A DNA stretch of 51,159 nt from Streptococcus sp. HSISM1 (GTDB lineage: Bacteria; Bacillota; Bacilli; Lactobacillales; Streptococcaceae): contig NZ_CM002128.1 in the NCBI RefSeq assembly GCF_000448565.1, positions 666,843 to 718,001 of the forward strand. The letters are read 5' to 3'. The position numbers were made by a program, and so were the translations under genes. This document shows, piece by piece, positions 29,201 through 38,436 of the stretch (its first letter is position 1; the number at the start of each line of letters is the position of its first letter). Below the pieces are notes generated by a model that saw only the letters and a list, made by a program, of their open reading frames with translations, had not been told where the DNA came from and searched no databases.

Positions 29201-31891
29201 CACCAATTTAGCAGGGTATTCCAAGCTTGGAGTGACAGAGATCTTTTCGCCATTAGCGTTTGTTGTCGTTGTGTTAAAGGTTGGTGTACCTGTTTGAGTC
29301 GCACCTTGGACATCTGTCGAAGTCTTATCTACCCCTTCAATATCCGTTGGTGTAACAGTTGGGATATAAAGACCATCCATGGTATTCAAAACAGTATCTA
29401 CATTGGCTTCATCAGCTGGGAATTTTGTTGACCAACCAGTATCGTAGCCATTGCTGTCTGTACGACGAATAGAGATACCATCCGCTGTTCCAAGGAAGTG
29501 ATCTTCAGGAATGAACTCAACATCCACAGAAGTTCCGTTTGGAGTGATCTTGTACTTCCCTTGACCAGCTACAGCATAGTAGCCATCTGCGCCAGGTGTA
29601 ACGACTTGCCCTGTACGGTTATCTATCATTTGTGGAGCTACTGTTTCATCAATTTTTGCTGGCTCAGTTAGGCTATAGCCTTGCAAACCACGAGCGGTAA
29701 AGGCTACAGTTGCAGTTTGCTTCGCCCCTTGAAGACCAGTTGTTTCTTTGAATTCCCCTTTAGGTGGGTGGGTGATTTGAGTCTTGAAGTCCTCAACTTC
29801 CCCTGAAAAGGCCATTCCTGTCGGACTCTCGATTTGATCAGCATCCTTAGCAATTCGTAACCGTACCCCTAATTCCTTAACACTAGGATCAATATAGGTT
29901 TTACTCTTTGTAAAGCTTAACGTAGCCGTTCCATCTTGAGTAATGGTTGTTAAATCAGACCGTTCATCTTCATCGAAGGTTCCGTTTTGGTTGAAATCTA
30001 TCCAACCATAGATGTTAGCTTTTGCTGCTCCACCCGTATGAGCTTCCACTGAAATGGTGTAATTACCTGGACGTGTCCGGTCCATCTTGATCAGCTCATT
30101 AGTTTTTCCTTTGAGATCATTTGGAAGTAATTGGTCGATGCCTTCATCCGCAGTGGTCGCCTTGTCATCACCCGTCCAATCAAGGGTATTGTTTTCATCC
30201 ATATCAGGACTCAAGTGACCGAGATAAGGTTGGTTCACTTTCTTACCAGTAATTCCATCTACAGTTGCGATCGAATGAATCGCCTTACCGTATGATTCAG
30301 GCGCATCTCCTTCATCAAGTGGGAAGAATCCTAGCATAGCAGACTGTTTACCACCTGAAGCAATGTAAAGACCGATTTCAGAAGCTCCCTTTGTCATAAC
30401 AAGAGGAACATCAACATCATTTGCAGAAATATTTGGACCGAAAACTCCCGTTCCGAGACCTCCGGTTGTTAAATCAGCACTTCCAAAGTACTTCCAGGCA
30501 ACCGCTTTTTTGTCTGGTCCAACTTGAGTTGATCTACGAAGTTGGTCAAGATTAGTTCTAGAGAAAATCATACCGTTTATATTGGTGGTAGAGTTTGAAC
30601 CAAATAAATTGTCTGTATCTTGTGGAATGTAGGTTACATTATATCTTTTAGTCGATTTTTTCCATTCCCCTATATGTTTCCAACCTTCTCCATTGGTGGT
30701 AAACAGAACCAATTCACCAGGGTTAGCGGACTCACCATCTGCCATGACTACAGCAGGTTTGACAGCTTTTCCACGGAAGGTAGCGGAGACTTCAAATTGA
30801 ATACCAATATTCCCACCATTTAATTCTGAACTAATAGTTGTACTCTTTGTTCCAGTATTAATTCCTTCTGATCTAATCTCAGTCCAATTATTTTGAGGCT
30901 CGGCAATAACCTTGGCTTCATGACCAGCATTCAATTCTGCAAGTGATTTTGGATCAGTAGTCCCACTCACATAACCATTTTTAGCATTAGGATCATAGGT
31001 TGCTTTTTCTGCTTCTGTAGCTCCACGTTCTTCCATCCGTTTTTTATAGATTTCAGTCGCTTGGAAGGGTTTTAAAGACTTGACTTTGATGGTAACTACA
31101 TAGCCAGGCATGATTTCCTTAGTATAGGTAGCACCAACTTGGAGTGCAAGTTTGCCGTCTGATGTAGTCGTTGTTCCTGTCCAGTTGGCTGTTTCTCCAA
31201 AGTCTAACCAAGAGATTTGACTAGCAAGGTCTGAGGCTTTTACATTTGTTGTAAAGCCAGGTTTTGCTTCTTTTGGAGTTGAAGTTGCATCTACAACGTC
31301 ATCGCCAATCAAGTTTGAATCATTTGCGTCACCGACAGCACGACGATTACGACGGCGAGAAGTGTTGGCTGTCTCTTCCGTTGTTACAGTATTATTTGCT
31401 GTTACACCTTGTCCAGCTGAAAGAGTTGGTGCTTCTTTTTTATCTGCAGATGTTGAAGCAGGTGCAGCATTATTTTCTGGCGTAGTTGCTTCTAATTTTG
31501 GTGTTGCAGCGGTTGATGTAGCTGTAGCAGTTGATGTTGCTGAAGCTGCTGTGCTTGTGCTACTTGCTTCACTAGTTGAAGCAGGTGCTGTTGATGTTGC
31601 TGCAGCAGTTGAAGTCTCTGGTGCAGTGATTGCTGCGTTTGCATCATAAGTAGATGTCGTTGCAGCTGTTGATGTTGCTGAAGTTGCTGTAGCTGTTGAC
31701 GCTTCAGGCGCTTCTGATGCTGTTGCAACTGCTGCTACACTTTCACTTGTCGTATTTGTATTTTCTTCTGCGGCTGCACTTGCTGCTGTACCAACCATAA
31801 CAAGTGTTCCCAATAGTACTGAGCAAACCCCCACATTCAGTTTACGAATTGAGAATCTGCTAATACGATCATTAAATAAGTCTTTCCCCAT
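23219..31891 (-). CDS. CshA-type fibrillar surface adhesin, LPXTG-anchored
   Basis: A 2890-residue wall-anchored protein. Residues 1-45 are a YSIRK-type signal (SRFSIRKLNVGVCSVLLG). Residues about 45-200 are an Ala/Thr/Ser-rich disordered stretch. Residues about 210-720 form the non-repetitive adhesive part, including a WIDFNQNGTFDEDE and GEVEDF segment as in S. gordonii CshA. From about 730 to 2690 there are about 18 CshA-type repeats of 85-120 residues, each ending near TPTVTPVTPTA and starting with xxQGxTQTGxPxF. Two MucBP-like units (about 2690-2790), a Pro/Gln/Thr-rich wall-spanning segment and LPNTG (codons at 23326-23312), a membrane segment and KRKKED follow. CshA mediates coaggregation and fibronectin binding; the same role is inferred. 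GGAGG precedes the ATG. Confidence 0.93.
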   Translation of the reverse strand: MGKDLFNDRISRFSIRKLNVGVCSVLLGTLVMVGTAASAAAEENTNTTSESVAAVATASEAPEASTATATSATSTAATTSTYDANAAITAPETSTAAATSTAPASTSEASSTSTAASATSTATATSTAATPKLEATTPENNAAPASTSADKKEAPTLSAGQGVTANNTVTTEETANTSRRRNRRAVGDANDSNLIGDDVVDATSTPKEAKPGFTTNVKASDLASQISWLDFGETANWTGTTTTSDGKLALQVGATYTKEIMPGYVVTIKVKSLKPFQATEIYKKRMEERGATEAEKATYDPNAKNGYVSGTTDPKSLAELNAGHEAKVIAEPQNNWTEIRSEGINTGTKSTTISSELNGGNIGIQFEVSATFRGKAVKPAVVMADGESANPGELVLFTTNGEGWKHIGEWKKSTKRYNVTYIPQDTDNLFGSNSTTNINGMIFSRTNLDQLRRSTQVGPDKKAVAWKYFGSADLTTGGLGTGVFGPNISANDVDVPLVMTKGASEIGLYIASGGKQSAMLGFFPLDEGDAPESYGKAIHSIATVDGITGKKVNQPYLGHLSPDMDENNTLDWTGDDKATTADEGIDQLLPNDLKGKTNELIKMDRTRPGNYTISVEAHTGGAAKANIYGWIDFNQNGTFDEDERSDLTTITQDGTATLSFTKSKTYIDPSVKELGVRLRIAKDADQIESPTGMAFSGEVEDFKTQITHPPKGEFKETTGLQGAKQTATVAFTARGLQGYSLTEPAKIDETVAPQMIDNRTGQVVTPGADGYYAVAGQGKYKITPNGTSVDVEFIPEDHFLGTADGISIRRTDSNGYDTGWSTKFPADEANVDTVLNTMDGLYIPTVTPTDIEGVDKTSTDVQGATQTGTPTFNTTTTNANGEKISVTPSLEYPAKLVDPATGQVTNATSVTVAGEGTYSIDDATGKVTFVPEPGFTGTAQGVTVSVTAPVGRDKDGTVRDEYLKTATAKYTPTVTPITVTPTDKVSADIQNVPQTQTPTFDLSNDKTAEITSKKLVDPATGQPTDETTVTVAGEGSYTIDPTTGAVTFTPEKDFVGTAKGVTVQATATITNANGKTATITSDATYTPTVVPAVPTANPATSKDVQGATQTGTPTFAGTTVQVNGEDKAITIKDNSYTLLDKDGNEVSTTLAYAADGTTEIGTYSIDSATGQVTFTPSDKSYTGAVTPAKVQAESSNGIKVDTTYTPEIVPVTPTATPAETTDIQGATQTGKPEFKGGTVTVDGVEKTVAINENVPATFDDGSTTKTVEGVGTYTVATDGTVTFVPEKSFVGTAPAVTVVREDMNGTKASATYTPTVTPVTPTAAPAESTGVQGATQTGKPEFTAGNSRVPMNDAVPATFDDGSTTRTVEGVGTYTVAADGTVTFVPDPSFTGTAPAVTVVREDKNGSKASATYIPTVNPVTLTPTNKVSEDIQNVPQTETPTFALSDDETAQITSKKLIDPATGQPTDETTVTVAGEGTYTIDPTTGAVTFTPEKDFVGTATGVKVQATATITNADGKTSTITSDASYTPTVVAAVPTANPATSKDIQGATQTGTPTFEGATVQVNGQDKAITIKDNSYTLLDKDGNEVSSTPAYAADGTTEIGTYSIDPATGQVTFTPTDKSYTGKVTPVKVQAESSNGIKVDTTYTPEIVPVTPTATPAETTDIQGATQTGKPEFKGGTVTVDGVEKTVEINEDVPATFDDGSTTKTVDGVGTYTVAADGTVTFVPEKSFTGTAPAVTVVREDKNGTKASATYTPTVTPVTPTAKPAETTDIQGATQTGKPEFTEGDSRVPMNNDVPATFDDGSTTKTVDGVGTYTVAADGTVTFVPEKSFVGTAPAVTVVREDMNGTKASATYTPTVTPVTPTAEDATSTGKQGQTQTGKPEFTEGNSRVPMNDDVPATFDDGSTTKTVEGVGTYTVAADGTVTFVPEKSFVGTAPAVTVVREDKNGTKASATYTPTVTPVTPTATPAESTGPQGLVQTGTVTFTEGDEVAPINKDSITLLDENGQPAASVEAKSPAGDVIGTYTVDKETGVVTFTPTDKSYSGDVVPVKVQAADTNGTTVETTYTPKITPVVPTSEDATSTDIQGQTQSGKPTFTEGNPNVPIYEDTPATFEDGSTTKTVDGEGTYTVAPDGTVTFVPEKSFTGTASGVTVKRVDKNGTEITAKYTPTVTPVTPTAAPAESTDIQGATQTGKPVFTEGDSRVPMNDDVPATFDDGSTTKTVDGVGTYTVASDGTVTFVPEKSFVGTAPAVTVVREDMNGTKASATYTPTVTPVTPTAEDTTSTDKQGQTQTGTPTFTPGNPNVPMDDDTPATFEDGSTTKTIPGEGTYTVAPDGTVTFVPEKSFTGTGTGVTVKRVDKNGTPVTAKYTPTVTPVTPTATPAESEAPQGVVQTGTVTFTEGDPVAPIDKDTITLLDENGQPAESVVAKSPEGKEIGTFTVDKETGVVTFTPTDKSYSGEVVPVKVQGKDTNGTVAETTYTPKITPVVPTAEPATSTDIQGQTQTGKPTFTPGNPDVPMDDDTPATFEDGSTTKVIPGEGTYTVAPDGTVTFVPEKSFTGTGTGVTVKRVDKNGTPVTAKYTPTVTPVTPTAEPATTIGPKGKEQSGKPTFKEGDSRVPMNDKVPATFEDGSTTKTIPGVGTYTVAADGTVTFTPEPEFTGTAPAVTVVREDVNGTKASATYTPTVLPITKFVDKEGKEIPGYPTVDGEEPKVEIPGYRFVETKKLPNGDTEHVYEKVTTSYVDENGDPIPGNPTEDGEQPKKDIPGYDFVKTVVDKDGNIQHIYKKTVTPTPIPDPTPTPEPQPQPTPQPQPQPTPQPQPTPQLKPEEPTIPVVPETKEEVKYIDPQNPTAQLPNTGTKESSTAGLAIFSALAGLSLFGFAKRKKED

Positions 31892-32094
31892 CTAATGGAC
31901 CTCCATATTTATCTATAAATTAACATTCTTTTTAAAATTGTTTAGTTTTTACAAACCTTATCTATTTTAACAAAATCCGAACGATTTTCAAAACATATTG
32001 ACTCAAAAATGAGTAAAAATTTTTAGCTAAAATTGTTTTAATTCTAAAAGGATTTTACCAATTGATCAAGGTATCAAAAAACCTTGATTTATTA

Positions 32095-32934
32095 CTAAAT
32101 GGCAAGATCGAACTTCAATTGTGGCTTCACTGGATCATAATCGACCAGTTCAAAATCTTCTGGTTTGATGTCAAAGAAATTGGTTCCATCTGGTACATTC
32201 AAAACCAAGTGTGGCCGACAATCTGAAGGCTCCCGACGGAGTAACTCTTCAGCCTGTTCAAATTGATTGTCATAGATGTGAAGGTTATTAATGAAGTAAA
32301 AGAACTTCCCAACCTTCCAGCCAAAGTGCTTGGCAATCATCATCTGTAGGGCTACATATTGCATGGCATTGATATGGTGAGCTACCAACATATCATTCGA
32401 ACGCTGGGTCAAGGTTGCATCTAGATAGATCTCTCCATCAACGCGCCGTACGTCAAACATGGTCTGAAAAGCACAGGGTAAGAGTCCATCTGTTTCCTCA
32501 AAGGCATCATAATCCCAGAGCGAGATGATATTGCGGCGATTCCAAGGATTGGCTTCTAATTGTTTGAGGATCTTATTCGTAATGTCATGCTTTTTGACAA
32601 CAGCTCCATAGCGTTGACCGATGGTACGACTATCTCCCACTTCCCAGTCATTCCAGTAGTGAACATTGTACTTGTCTTCTAAAAGGTCTAAGCTATTCGA
32701 CTGATCCTGGTAGATCCAGAGCATCTCTTTGATAGCTGATTTAATCGCGATGGGACGAAGGGTCGTGATAGGAAACTCACCTTTTGCGAGGTCAAATTCC
32801 ATAAAGGCTCCCGTGATGTACTTGGAGTTGGCCGTTCTACCATCCTTGTACTTAGGACGCGCCTGCTCTGACCAGACTCCCTCTTCCATGATTTTTCGAA
32901 TATAGTCTTTAAAAATCGTATCTGCTTTTGTCAT
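32095..32934 (-). CDS. thyA: Thymidylate synthase
   Basis: A 279-residue ThyA that makes dTMP from dUMP with methylenetetrahydrofolate. The catalytic Cys is in [11 protein letters not shown], with [15 protein letters not shown] and the [13 protein letters not shown] signature downstream. ATG 32934 is chosen because AGGAGG lies 7 bases upstream; the in-frame ATG at 32997 would add an unrelated N-terminus. The region 31892-32094 between thyA and the adhesin shows only the adhesin promoter/leader and a weak hairpin (32065-32088). Confidence 0.97.
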   Translation of the reverse strand: MTKADTIFKDYIRKIMEEGVWSEQARPKYKDGRTANSKYITGAFMEFDLAKGEFPITTLRPIAIKSAIKEMLWIYQDQSNSLDLLEDKYNVHYWNDWEVGDSRTIGQRYGAVVKKHDITNKILKQLEANPWNRRNIISLWDYDAFEETDGLLPCAFQTMFDVRRVDGEIYLDATLTQRSNDMLVAHHINAMQYVALQMMIAKHFGWKVGKFFYFINNLHIYDNQFEQAEELLRREPSDCRPHLVLNVPDGTNFFDIKPEDFELVDYDPVKPQLKFDLAI

Positions 32935-32984
32935 ATATCCTCCTAAAACTACTATTGCCTTCATTATATCACAGGACAAAGAAA

Positions 32985-33006
32985 AAAGGAGAGGCAAATC
33001 TCCTTT
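32985..33006 (-). terminator. Terminator of glcK
   Basis: AAAGGAGA / TCTCCTTT hairpin with TTTTTTC following on the minus strand, 6 bases after the glucokinase stop. Confidence 0.75.
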
Positions 33007-33011
33007 TAATT

Positions 33012-33971
33012 TTATTGTAATACTAGCGATGCGGCACCGATGACACCCGCATCATTTCCCAAAGTAGCAAGCGCCAATTGAGTAGATTCACGTACTTGTG
33101 GGAATGAGTTTTCTTCAAAGACCTTGCGCACACCATCCAAGAGGAAGTCTCCAGCAGCAGATACCCCACCACCGATAACGATCTTAGACGGGTTCAAGGT
33201 TGAACCAATATTGGCTGCAGCAAGTCCAAGGTAGCGTGAGAAGTTTTTGTAAACGATCAAAGCAAGAGCGTCACCCTCTTTTGCTAGATCAAAGACCGTT
33301 TTAGCTGTCACTTCTTCACCATTGTCGATCAAGACTTTCAATTGAGAGTCCCCTTCGTACTCATCTGCATAACGACGAGTCAAGTTGACGATCCCTGTTG
33401 CTGACGCAACCGTTTCAAGACAGCCTTTTTTACCACAGGTACATTGGATTGGATCATCAAAGTCAACCGTGATGTGACCAAGTTCCCCAGCAGCTCCACG
33501 TACACCATGCAAGAGACGACCTTCAGCGACGATCCCACCGCCGACACCTGTACCAAGTGTCATGAAGACAACATCTGGTTGGTTTTCACCAGCCCCTTTC
33601 CAACGTTCACCCAAAGCAGCAACGTTGGCATCATTGTCGATAAAGAATGGAATATGAAGGGCACTTTCGATCTTTTCTTTGACTGGTTGAAGGGTCTTCC
33701 AGTTCAAGTTGTAGGCACCGATAACTGTACCTTTTTCACGGTCAACGACACCGGGTGAACCCATTCCAATTCCTTGGAACTCAGAAGCATCAAGCTCAAG
33801 CATCTTCAAACGATGCGCGATGGATTCGATCATATCATCTACGATATGGCTACCTTCATCTAAGATATTTGTTTTAATAGACCATTTTTCTTGAACTTCC
33901 CCATCCAAAGTGAGGATAGCAAACTTAATTGAAGTTCCCCCAAGGTCAATCCCAATAATTTTTTTAGACAT
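33012..33971 (-). CDS. glcK: ROK-family glucokinase
   Basis: The 319-residue ROK kinase phosphorylates glucose with ATP. It has the phosphate-1 loop [12 protein letters not shown] (residues 5-16), the GxGVGGG region ([13 protein letters not shown]), the sugar-binding ExGH (GELGHITVD) and the ROK zinc motif [10 protein letters not shown]. The length is normal. A strong -10 and a cre-like element lie upstream, so it seems to be under carbon catabolite control. It forms its own unit between terminator and promoter. Confidence 0.94.
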   Translation of the reverse strand: MSKKIIGIDLGGTSIKFAILTLDGEVQEKWSIKTNILDEGSHIVDDMIESIAHRLKMLELDASEFQGIGMGSPGVVDREKGTVIGAYNLNWKTLQPVKEKIESALHIPFFIDNDANVAALGERWKGAGENQPDVVFMTLGTGVGGGIVAEGRLLHGVRGAAGELGHITVDFDDPIQCTCGKKGCLETVASATGIVNLTRRYADEYEGDSQLKVLIDNGEEVTAKTVFDLAKEGDALALIVYKNFSRYLGLAAANIGSTLNPSKIVIGGGVSAAGDFLLDGVRKVFEENSFPQVRESTQLALATLGNDAGVIGAASLVLQ

Positions 33972-33990
33972 CTGTAACTCCTTTCAAACT

Positions 33991-34037
33991 TGTAAACACT
34001 TACAGTTCTATTATATCAGACTTTTAGATAAATGCAA
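33991..34037 (-). promoter_or_regulatory. glcK promoter with a cre-like palindrome
   Basis: On the minus strand TTGCAT (34037-34032), a 16-base spacer and TATAAT (34015-34010) are followed 5 bases later by TGTAAGTGTTTACA (34004-33991). The palindrome differs from the CcpA consensus TGWAANCGNTNWCA at the central CG. Binding there would block transcription start. Confidence 0.5.
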
Positions 34038-34057
34038 AGGTTTGCACGTAACTTTTC

Positions 34058-34576
34058 TTAACTTTTTAGTAAGAGGCTAAAGGATTGAAGTCCTAGAAGC
34101 AGGAAAATCAAGCCAATAATATTTAAAAGAAAGACACTTATCGAGAGTGGGCTAACGATTAAGAATAAACCTATGAAGAGCTGTAGCAAGGCAAAGAAAA
34201 TATAACGCTTGGACAGTTCCTCAACCTTCCTAGAGTAGAAATTGGCTTTTCGGAAGTTCAAAATCGAACGGTAGATGAGCCAAATTCCTAAGGTGACTGG
34301 AAAGACAATCGGCAAGGTCTTATAGCCATAGAGCAGTAAGTAGACCGCAAAAACCAAGGCGACCATACTGTGAAAGAGCTGTTGCTGCTGAATGATACCA
34401 GCTTGGCGCAATCGGTAATAGCGTGAAAAACGCGAAAGGGAGATTAAAAAGAAACCACAGGAAATCAACCAGCTAAAAGAGCCGATGTGCTCAATTGGAT
34501 TGATAAACAAGACAATACCGATAATGGTAAAAATAGTAGCTGAAATCCCAAGGGATATCCGGTTTAATTGATTCAT
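34058..34576 (-). CDS. DUF308/HdeD-like membrane protein
   Basis: The 172-residue protein has six short hydrophobic segments arranged in pairs, a layout of the HdeD/DUF308 family. No catalytic motif is visible. It lies 10 bases downstream of the ABC-F gene, so it is probably the last gene of the DUF1149-DegV-dapB-cca-ABC-F transcript. Function unknown; HdeD in enterobacteria is linked to acid resistance, but that cannot be transferred here. Confidence 0.65.
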   Translation of the reverse strand: MNQLNRISLGISATIFTIIGIVLFINPIEHIGSFSWLISCGFFLISLSRFSRYYRLRQAGIIQQQQLFHSMVALVFAVYLLLYGYKTLPIVFPVTLGIWLIYRSILNFRKANFYSRKVEELSKRYIFFALLQLFIGLFLIVSPLSISVFLLNIIGLIFLLLGLQSFSLLLKS

Positions 34577-34585
34577 AGGGCCTCC

Positions 34586-36454
34586 TTATTCATCTAATTC
34601 ACTCAGGTATTCATAGCGATCGTACTTCTCAAGCAATCGCTCATTTTCCTGCTCCAATTCCTTTTGAAGGGCTGACAATTTGCCAAAGTCAGAGCCGTTT
34701 TCATTCATCTCCACTTCAATCTCTGCAATCCGATTTTCAATGGCTTCGATATCTGCTTCAATGCTCGCCCACTCCTGCTTCTCCTTGTAGCTCATGCGCT
34801 TCTTCTCTTCTTTTGGCTTAACAGGTTTTTCTTTTTCAACCTTCTGACTAGCCGTTACCTGGGCTGCTTCAAAGGCTTTTTCATCTAAATAATCCGTATA
34901 ATTGCCAAAGAACTCCCGAATGCTCCCATTTTCGAAAGCAAGGATCTTGCTTGCCACCTTGTCCAAGAAATAGCGGTCGTGGCTAACGGTAATAACGGGA
35001 CCTCCAAAGTTTTGAAGGAAGTTTTCCAAAACTGTCAAGGTGGCGATATCCAAGTCATTGGTCGGCTCATCGAGGAGAAGCACATTGGGTTTTTCAATCA
35101 AGAGTTTTAAGAGAAAGAGCCGCTTCTTCTCCCCACCGGAGAGTTTTTCAATCAGGGTTCCGTGCATGGAACGTGGGAAGAGAAATTGCTCTAAGAGATC
35201 TGCAATTGATGTCGTTCCAACGGTCGTCTTTACTTCCTCAGCAACTTCCTGGAGGAAATTAATCACGCGCTTGCTCTCATCCAGCCCATCAATCTGTTGA
35301 GAGAAATAAGCCACCCGCACAGTTTCCCCGATAATGACTTGCCCAGACTGAGGCTGTAGTCGCTCAGCGATCAGATTGAGCAGGGTGGACTTGCCGACGC
35401 CATTATCCCCAACGATCCCGATGCGGTCCTTGTTTTGCACCAAGAGGTTAAAGTCCTGTAAAATCGGCTTGTTTTCAAAAGCAAAACTCACATCTTTAAA
35501 CTCGATGACTTTCTTTCCGATTCGGCTGGTCTCAAAGTTCATCTCCAAATCCGTCTGGTTGCTTTGACCAGACAAGTCTTGCTTGAGATCATGGAATCGA
35601 TTGATCCGCGCCTGTTGCTTGGTCGCACGCGCCTGAGGTTGACGCCGCATCCAGGTCAACTCCTGATTATAGAGTTGCTGCTTCTTATGAAGAAGGGCCG
35701 CATCACGCTCATCCTGCTCAGCCTTTAAGCGGACATAATCCTGATAGTTGCCCTGATACTCGATCAAGCTAGCTCGATCCAACTCAAAAATCCGTGTCGA
35801 GATATTATCCAAGAAATAGCGATCGTGGGTAATGAAGAGCACGGTTTTCTTAGAGTTCTTCAAGAAATTGGTCAACCATTCGATTGTATCAATGTCTAGG
35901 TGGTTGGTCGGCTCATCTAGTAAGAGCAGATCGTGGTGAGATAGCAAAACCTGTGCCAATTGCACCCGACGACGCAAGCCCCCAGATAGATCCCCAGCTT
36001 TGGCATTCAAGTCTTCAATCCCAAGTTTTGAAAGGACTGTCTTGACCTGACTCTCGATCTCCCAAGCATTGAGCGAATCCATCTCCGCCATGACCTTTTC
36101 AAGACGTGCTTGGTTCTCTTCTCGGTAATACGCCATCAAGAATTCATAATCTCGAATCAGTTGCATTTCACGTAAATCGCTAGATAGCACCGTATCCAGA
36201 ACCGTCTTTTGATCATCAAAGTCTGGTTCCTGCGTCAAATAGCCAATTGTATAATCACTCTTGGCAGAAAAAGGACTCACATCTCCATCAAAGCCAGAGC
36301 GACCCGACAACACATCTAACAGCGTAGTTTTTCCAGTCCCATTGACCCCGATCAATCCGATCCGATCCAAGTCGTGAATGATAAAGGAGATCTCACGAAA
36401 GACGGTCTTATCTCCGACAGATTTGGTTAATTTATCGACAATAAAATCGCTCAT
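34586..36454 (-). CDS. ABC-F ribosome-associated ATPase (Uup/YfmR-like)
   Basis: The 622-residue protein has two ABC domains in tandem and no membrane segment, which defines the ABC-F class acting at the ribosomal E-site. Walker A motifs are GVNGTGKTT (near 36) and GDNGVGKST (near 350). Signatures are LSGGLRRR and LSGGEKKR; Walker B motifs are [12 protein letters not shown] and [13 protein letters not shown] charged C-terminal coiled-coil (residues about 545-620) suggests the Uup/YfmR group rather than an antibiotic-resistance type. It overlaps cca by 4 bases (ATGA). Confidence 0.92.
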   Translation of the reverse strand: MSDFIVDKLTKSVGDKTVFREISFIIHDLDRIGLIGVNGTGKTTLLDVLSGRSGFDGDVSPFSAKSDYTIGYLTQEPDFDDQKTVLDTVLSSDLREMQLIRDYEFLMAYYREENQARLEKVMAEMDSLNAWEIESQVKTVLSKLGIEDLNAKAGDLSGGLRRRVQLAQVLLSHHDLLLLDEPTNHLDIDTIEWLTNFLKNSKKTVLFITHDRYFLDNISTRIFELDRASLIEYQGNYQDYVRLKAEQDERDAALLHKKQQLYNQELTWMRRQPQARATKQQARINRFHDLKQDLSGQSNQTDLEMNFETSRIGKKVIEFKDVSFAFENKPILQDFNLLVQNKDRIGIVGDNGVGKSTLLNLIAERLQPQSGQVIIGETVRVAYFSQQIDGLDESKRVINFLQEVAEEVKTTVGTTSIADLLEQFLFPRSMHGTLIEKLSGGEKKRLFLLKLLIEKPNVLLLDEPTNDLDIATLTVLENFLQNFGGPVITVSHDRYFLDKVASKILAFENGSIREFFGNYTDYLDEKAFEAAQVTASQKVEKEKPVKPKEEKKRMSYKEKQEWASIEADIEAIENRIAEIEVEMNENGSDFGKLSALQKELEQENERLLEKYDRYEYLSELDE

Positions 36455-37662
36455 TTTTCCTCCTCTTTTGCTTGCTGGATATAGGCGATGATGGCCTCTT
36501 TCTCATTGGCCAGTTTCCCATCGACAATGGCATATTCAATTTTTGTCAAAATCTCTCCCAAGGCTGGACCTGGTTGAAAGCCGTAGTCTTTGATCAGCAT
36601 ACCACCATTGACCACCACTTCATGCTTATCATGAATGGTCAAGCTATCATAAACGCGCTCAATGGCCAAATAATCCACACTCAAGGCATACGCTTCACGG
36701 AGCTCTTCAGCTAGTAGCAACAAAGGCTTCTCATACTTGTAGCAGGCACGCTTGTCTAGACTTCCTTTTCCTCGGAGCTTTAGAATCTCCACGATCTGCT
36801 CCACCGTCTTGGCAAACTCTCTAGACGTCTTCCATTTCTTAAAGAATTTTGGAATATCTTGAATCTCTAGTGCTAAGACCAAAGCAGCCCAGGCTTGCTC
36901 AGAAGTTGAAAAGGTATATTCCAACTCTATGTCAAACAAACGCTCGATCGCTTCTTTACGATCCTTCATCTCTGGCAGATAGTGATAGGCTCCACTGGCT
37001 AGCATGGCCTCCAAGCCTTGTCTCCAGTATGGGGAAAGCAAGAGTTTATCAAACTCGATGAAGGTACGCTCTACTGAAATCTTCTCTAGTAAGGGAGCAC
37101 ACTCCTTCATAGCATCAAAGGTTGCCTCATCTAATTCAAAGCCGAGACTGGCTTGAAAACGAAAGCCTCGCATGATCCGGAGTGCATCTTCGTTAAACCG
37201 TTCGTGAGGAAGCCCAACGGCCCGAAGAACCTTGTTTTCCAAATCTTCTAGTCCATGAAAGAGGTCAACAATTTCTCCTTTTTCATTTAAGGCAAAGGCA
37301 TTAACCGTAAAATCACGACGCTTGAGGTCTTCTTCTAGCGAGCGTACAAAAGACACGGAGCTTGGACGGCGATAATCGACATAGACATCCTCTGTCCGGA
37401 AGGTCGTAATTTCGTATTCTTGACCATTTTCAAGAACCAAGACGGTCCCGTGTTCGATACCGACATCTACTGTTCGATCAAAAATCGCCTTGGTCTCTTC
37501 TGGGTATGAGGAGGAAGCGATATCGACATCGTGAATTGGACGATCCAAGAGGGCATCACGGACAGATCCCCCTACAAAATAGGCCTCAAAACCAGCTGCT
37601 TTAATCTTCTCTAATATTGGTAAAGCCTCCTGAAACTCAGAAGGCATCTTTTCTAATCTCAT
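36451..37662 (-). CDS. cca: CCA tRNA nucleotidyltransferase
   Basis: The 403-residue class II enzyme adds or repairs the 3' CCA of tRNA. The head domain has GGSVRDALL (near 32) and the metal-binding DVDIASS; the neck carries [11 protein letters not shown] and the [20 protein letters not shown] template-recognition region. It overlaps dapB by 4 bases upstream and ABC-F by 4 bases downstream, so all three are translationally coupled. Confidence 0.95.
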   Translation of the reverse strand: MRLEKMPSEFQEALPILEKIKAAGFEAYFVGGSVRDALLDRPIHDVDIASSSYPEETKAIFDRTVDVGIEHGTVLVLENGQEYEITTFRTEDVYVDYRRPSSVSFVRSLEEDLKRRDFTVNAFALNEKGEIVDLFHGLEDLENKVLRAVGLPHERFNEDALRIMRGFRFQASLGFELDEATFDAMKECAPLLEKISVERTFIEFDKLLLSPYWRQGLEAMLASGAYHYLPEMKDRKEAIERLFDIELEYTFSTSEQAWAALVLALEIQDIPKFFKKWKTSREFAKTVEQIVEILKLRGKGSLDKRACYKYEKPLLLLAEELREAYALSVDYLAIERVYDSLTIHDKHEVVVNGGMLIKDYGFQPGPALGEILTKIEYAIVDGKLANEKEAIIAYIQQAKEEEK

Positions 37663-38426
37663 AGTAAATGTTCCAAACCATAGACAAGCTCATGACGCTT
37701 GACAACTTCTTTAATCCCTAGATTTACTCCTGTCATGAAGGAAACACGATCATAGGAATCATGCCGGAGAGTCAACCCTTCGCCTTGGCTACCAAAAATC
37801 ACCTCTTGGTGAGCGACTAGGCCAGGCAATCGAACTGAATGGATGCGCATCCCTTCAAACTCTGCCCCTCTAGCTCCAGGCATCAACTCTTCTTCATCTG
37901 CTGCACCTTGCTGGATCTTCTCGCGCTTCTCAGAGATCAACTCAGCGGTCTTAATTGCTGTTCCACTCGGTGCATCTTTTTTCTTATCGTGGTGCAATTC
38001 GATAATTTCCACATTCGGGAAATACTTGGCTGCTTGCGCTGCAAATTGCATCAAGAGCACAGCTCCAATGGCAAAGTTCGGCGCGATCAAGCCACCCAAG
38101 CTCTTTTCACGTGAAAGGTCTGTCAATTCTTGGATCTGCTCAGGAGTGAATCCAGTCGTTCCCACAACAGGCGCAAAGCCATTCTCAATTGCAAAGCGAG
38201 TATTCTCGTAAGCGACCTTGGGCATGGTAAAGTCGACCCAAACATCTGCTTCTATACCCACAACATCTTCTTTGCGGTTAAAGACAGGGACTCCTGCAAC
38301 CTCTGTCTCATCAGTAAATGGATCGATCAAGCCAGCTAATTCTAGCTCAGGATCTTCAGAAACCATCTTATAGGCTGCTTGTCCCATTCTTCCCTTGAAA
38401 CCTGCGATAATGACTTTAATTGACAT
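37659..38426 (-). CDS. dapB: 4-hydroxy-tetrahydrodipicolinate reductase
   Basis: The 255-residue DapB performs the NAD(P)H-dependent step after DapA in lysine synthesis. The N-terminal nucleotide-binding loop is [11 protein letters not shown]. The catalytic segment is [15 protein letters not shown], with the His pair and Lys expected at the active site, and [10 protein letters not shown] lies between. The start lies 10 bases after the DegV stop. Confidence 0.95.
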   Translation of the reverse strand: MSIKVIIAGFKGRMGQAAYKMVSEDPELELAGLIDPFTDETEVAGVPVFNRKEDVVGIEADVWVDFTMPKVAYENTRFAIENGFAPVVGTTGFTPEQIQELTDLSREKSLGGLIAPNFAIGAVLLMQFAAQAAKYFPNVEIIELHHDKKKDAPSGTAIKTAELISEKREKIQQGAADEEELMPGARGAEFEGMRIHSVRLPGLVAHQEVIFGSQGEGLTLRHDSYDRVSFMTGVNLGIKEVVKRHELVYGLEHLL

Positions 38427-38436
38427 AGAATTCTCC

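Noticed and set aside
23232-31728. Many long open frames on the plus strand and in other minus frames across the adhesin gene
   Set aside because: They have repetitive Cys/Trp or Gln/Leu-rich composition that mirrors the adhesin repeats and no ribosome binding sites; they are shadows of the coding frame.
23219-31891. CRISPR-like or tandem DNA repeat array
   Set aside because: The repeats are coding modules of 85-120 residues with codon-level variation, not short identical units with spacers.
32065-32088. Hairpin ATCAAGGT/ACCTTGAT after thyA as terminator
   Set aside because: No T run follows on the minus strand; possible but weak.
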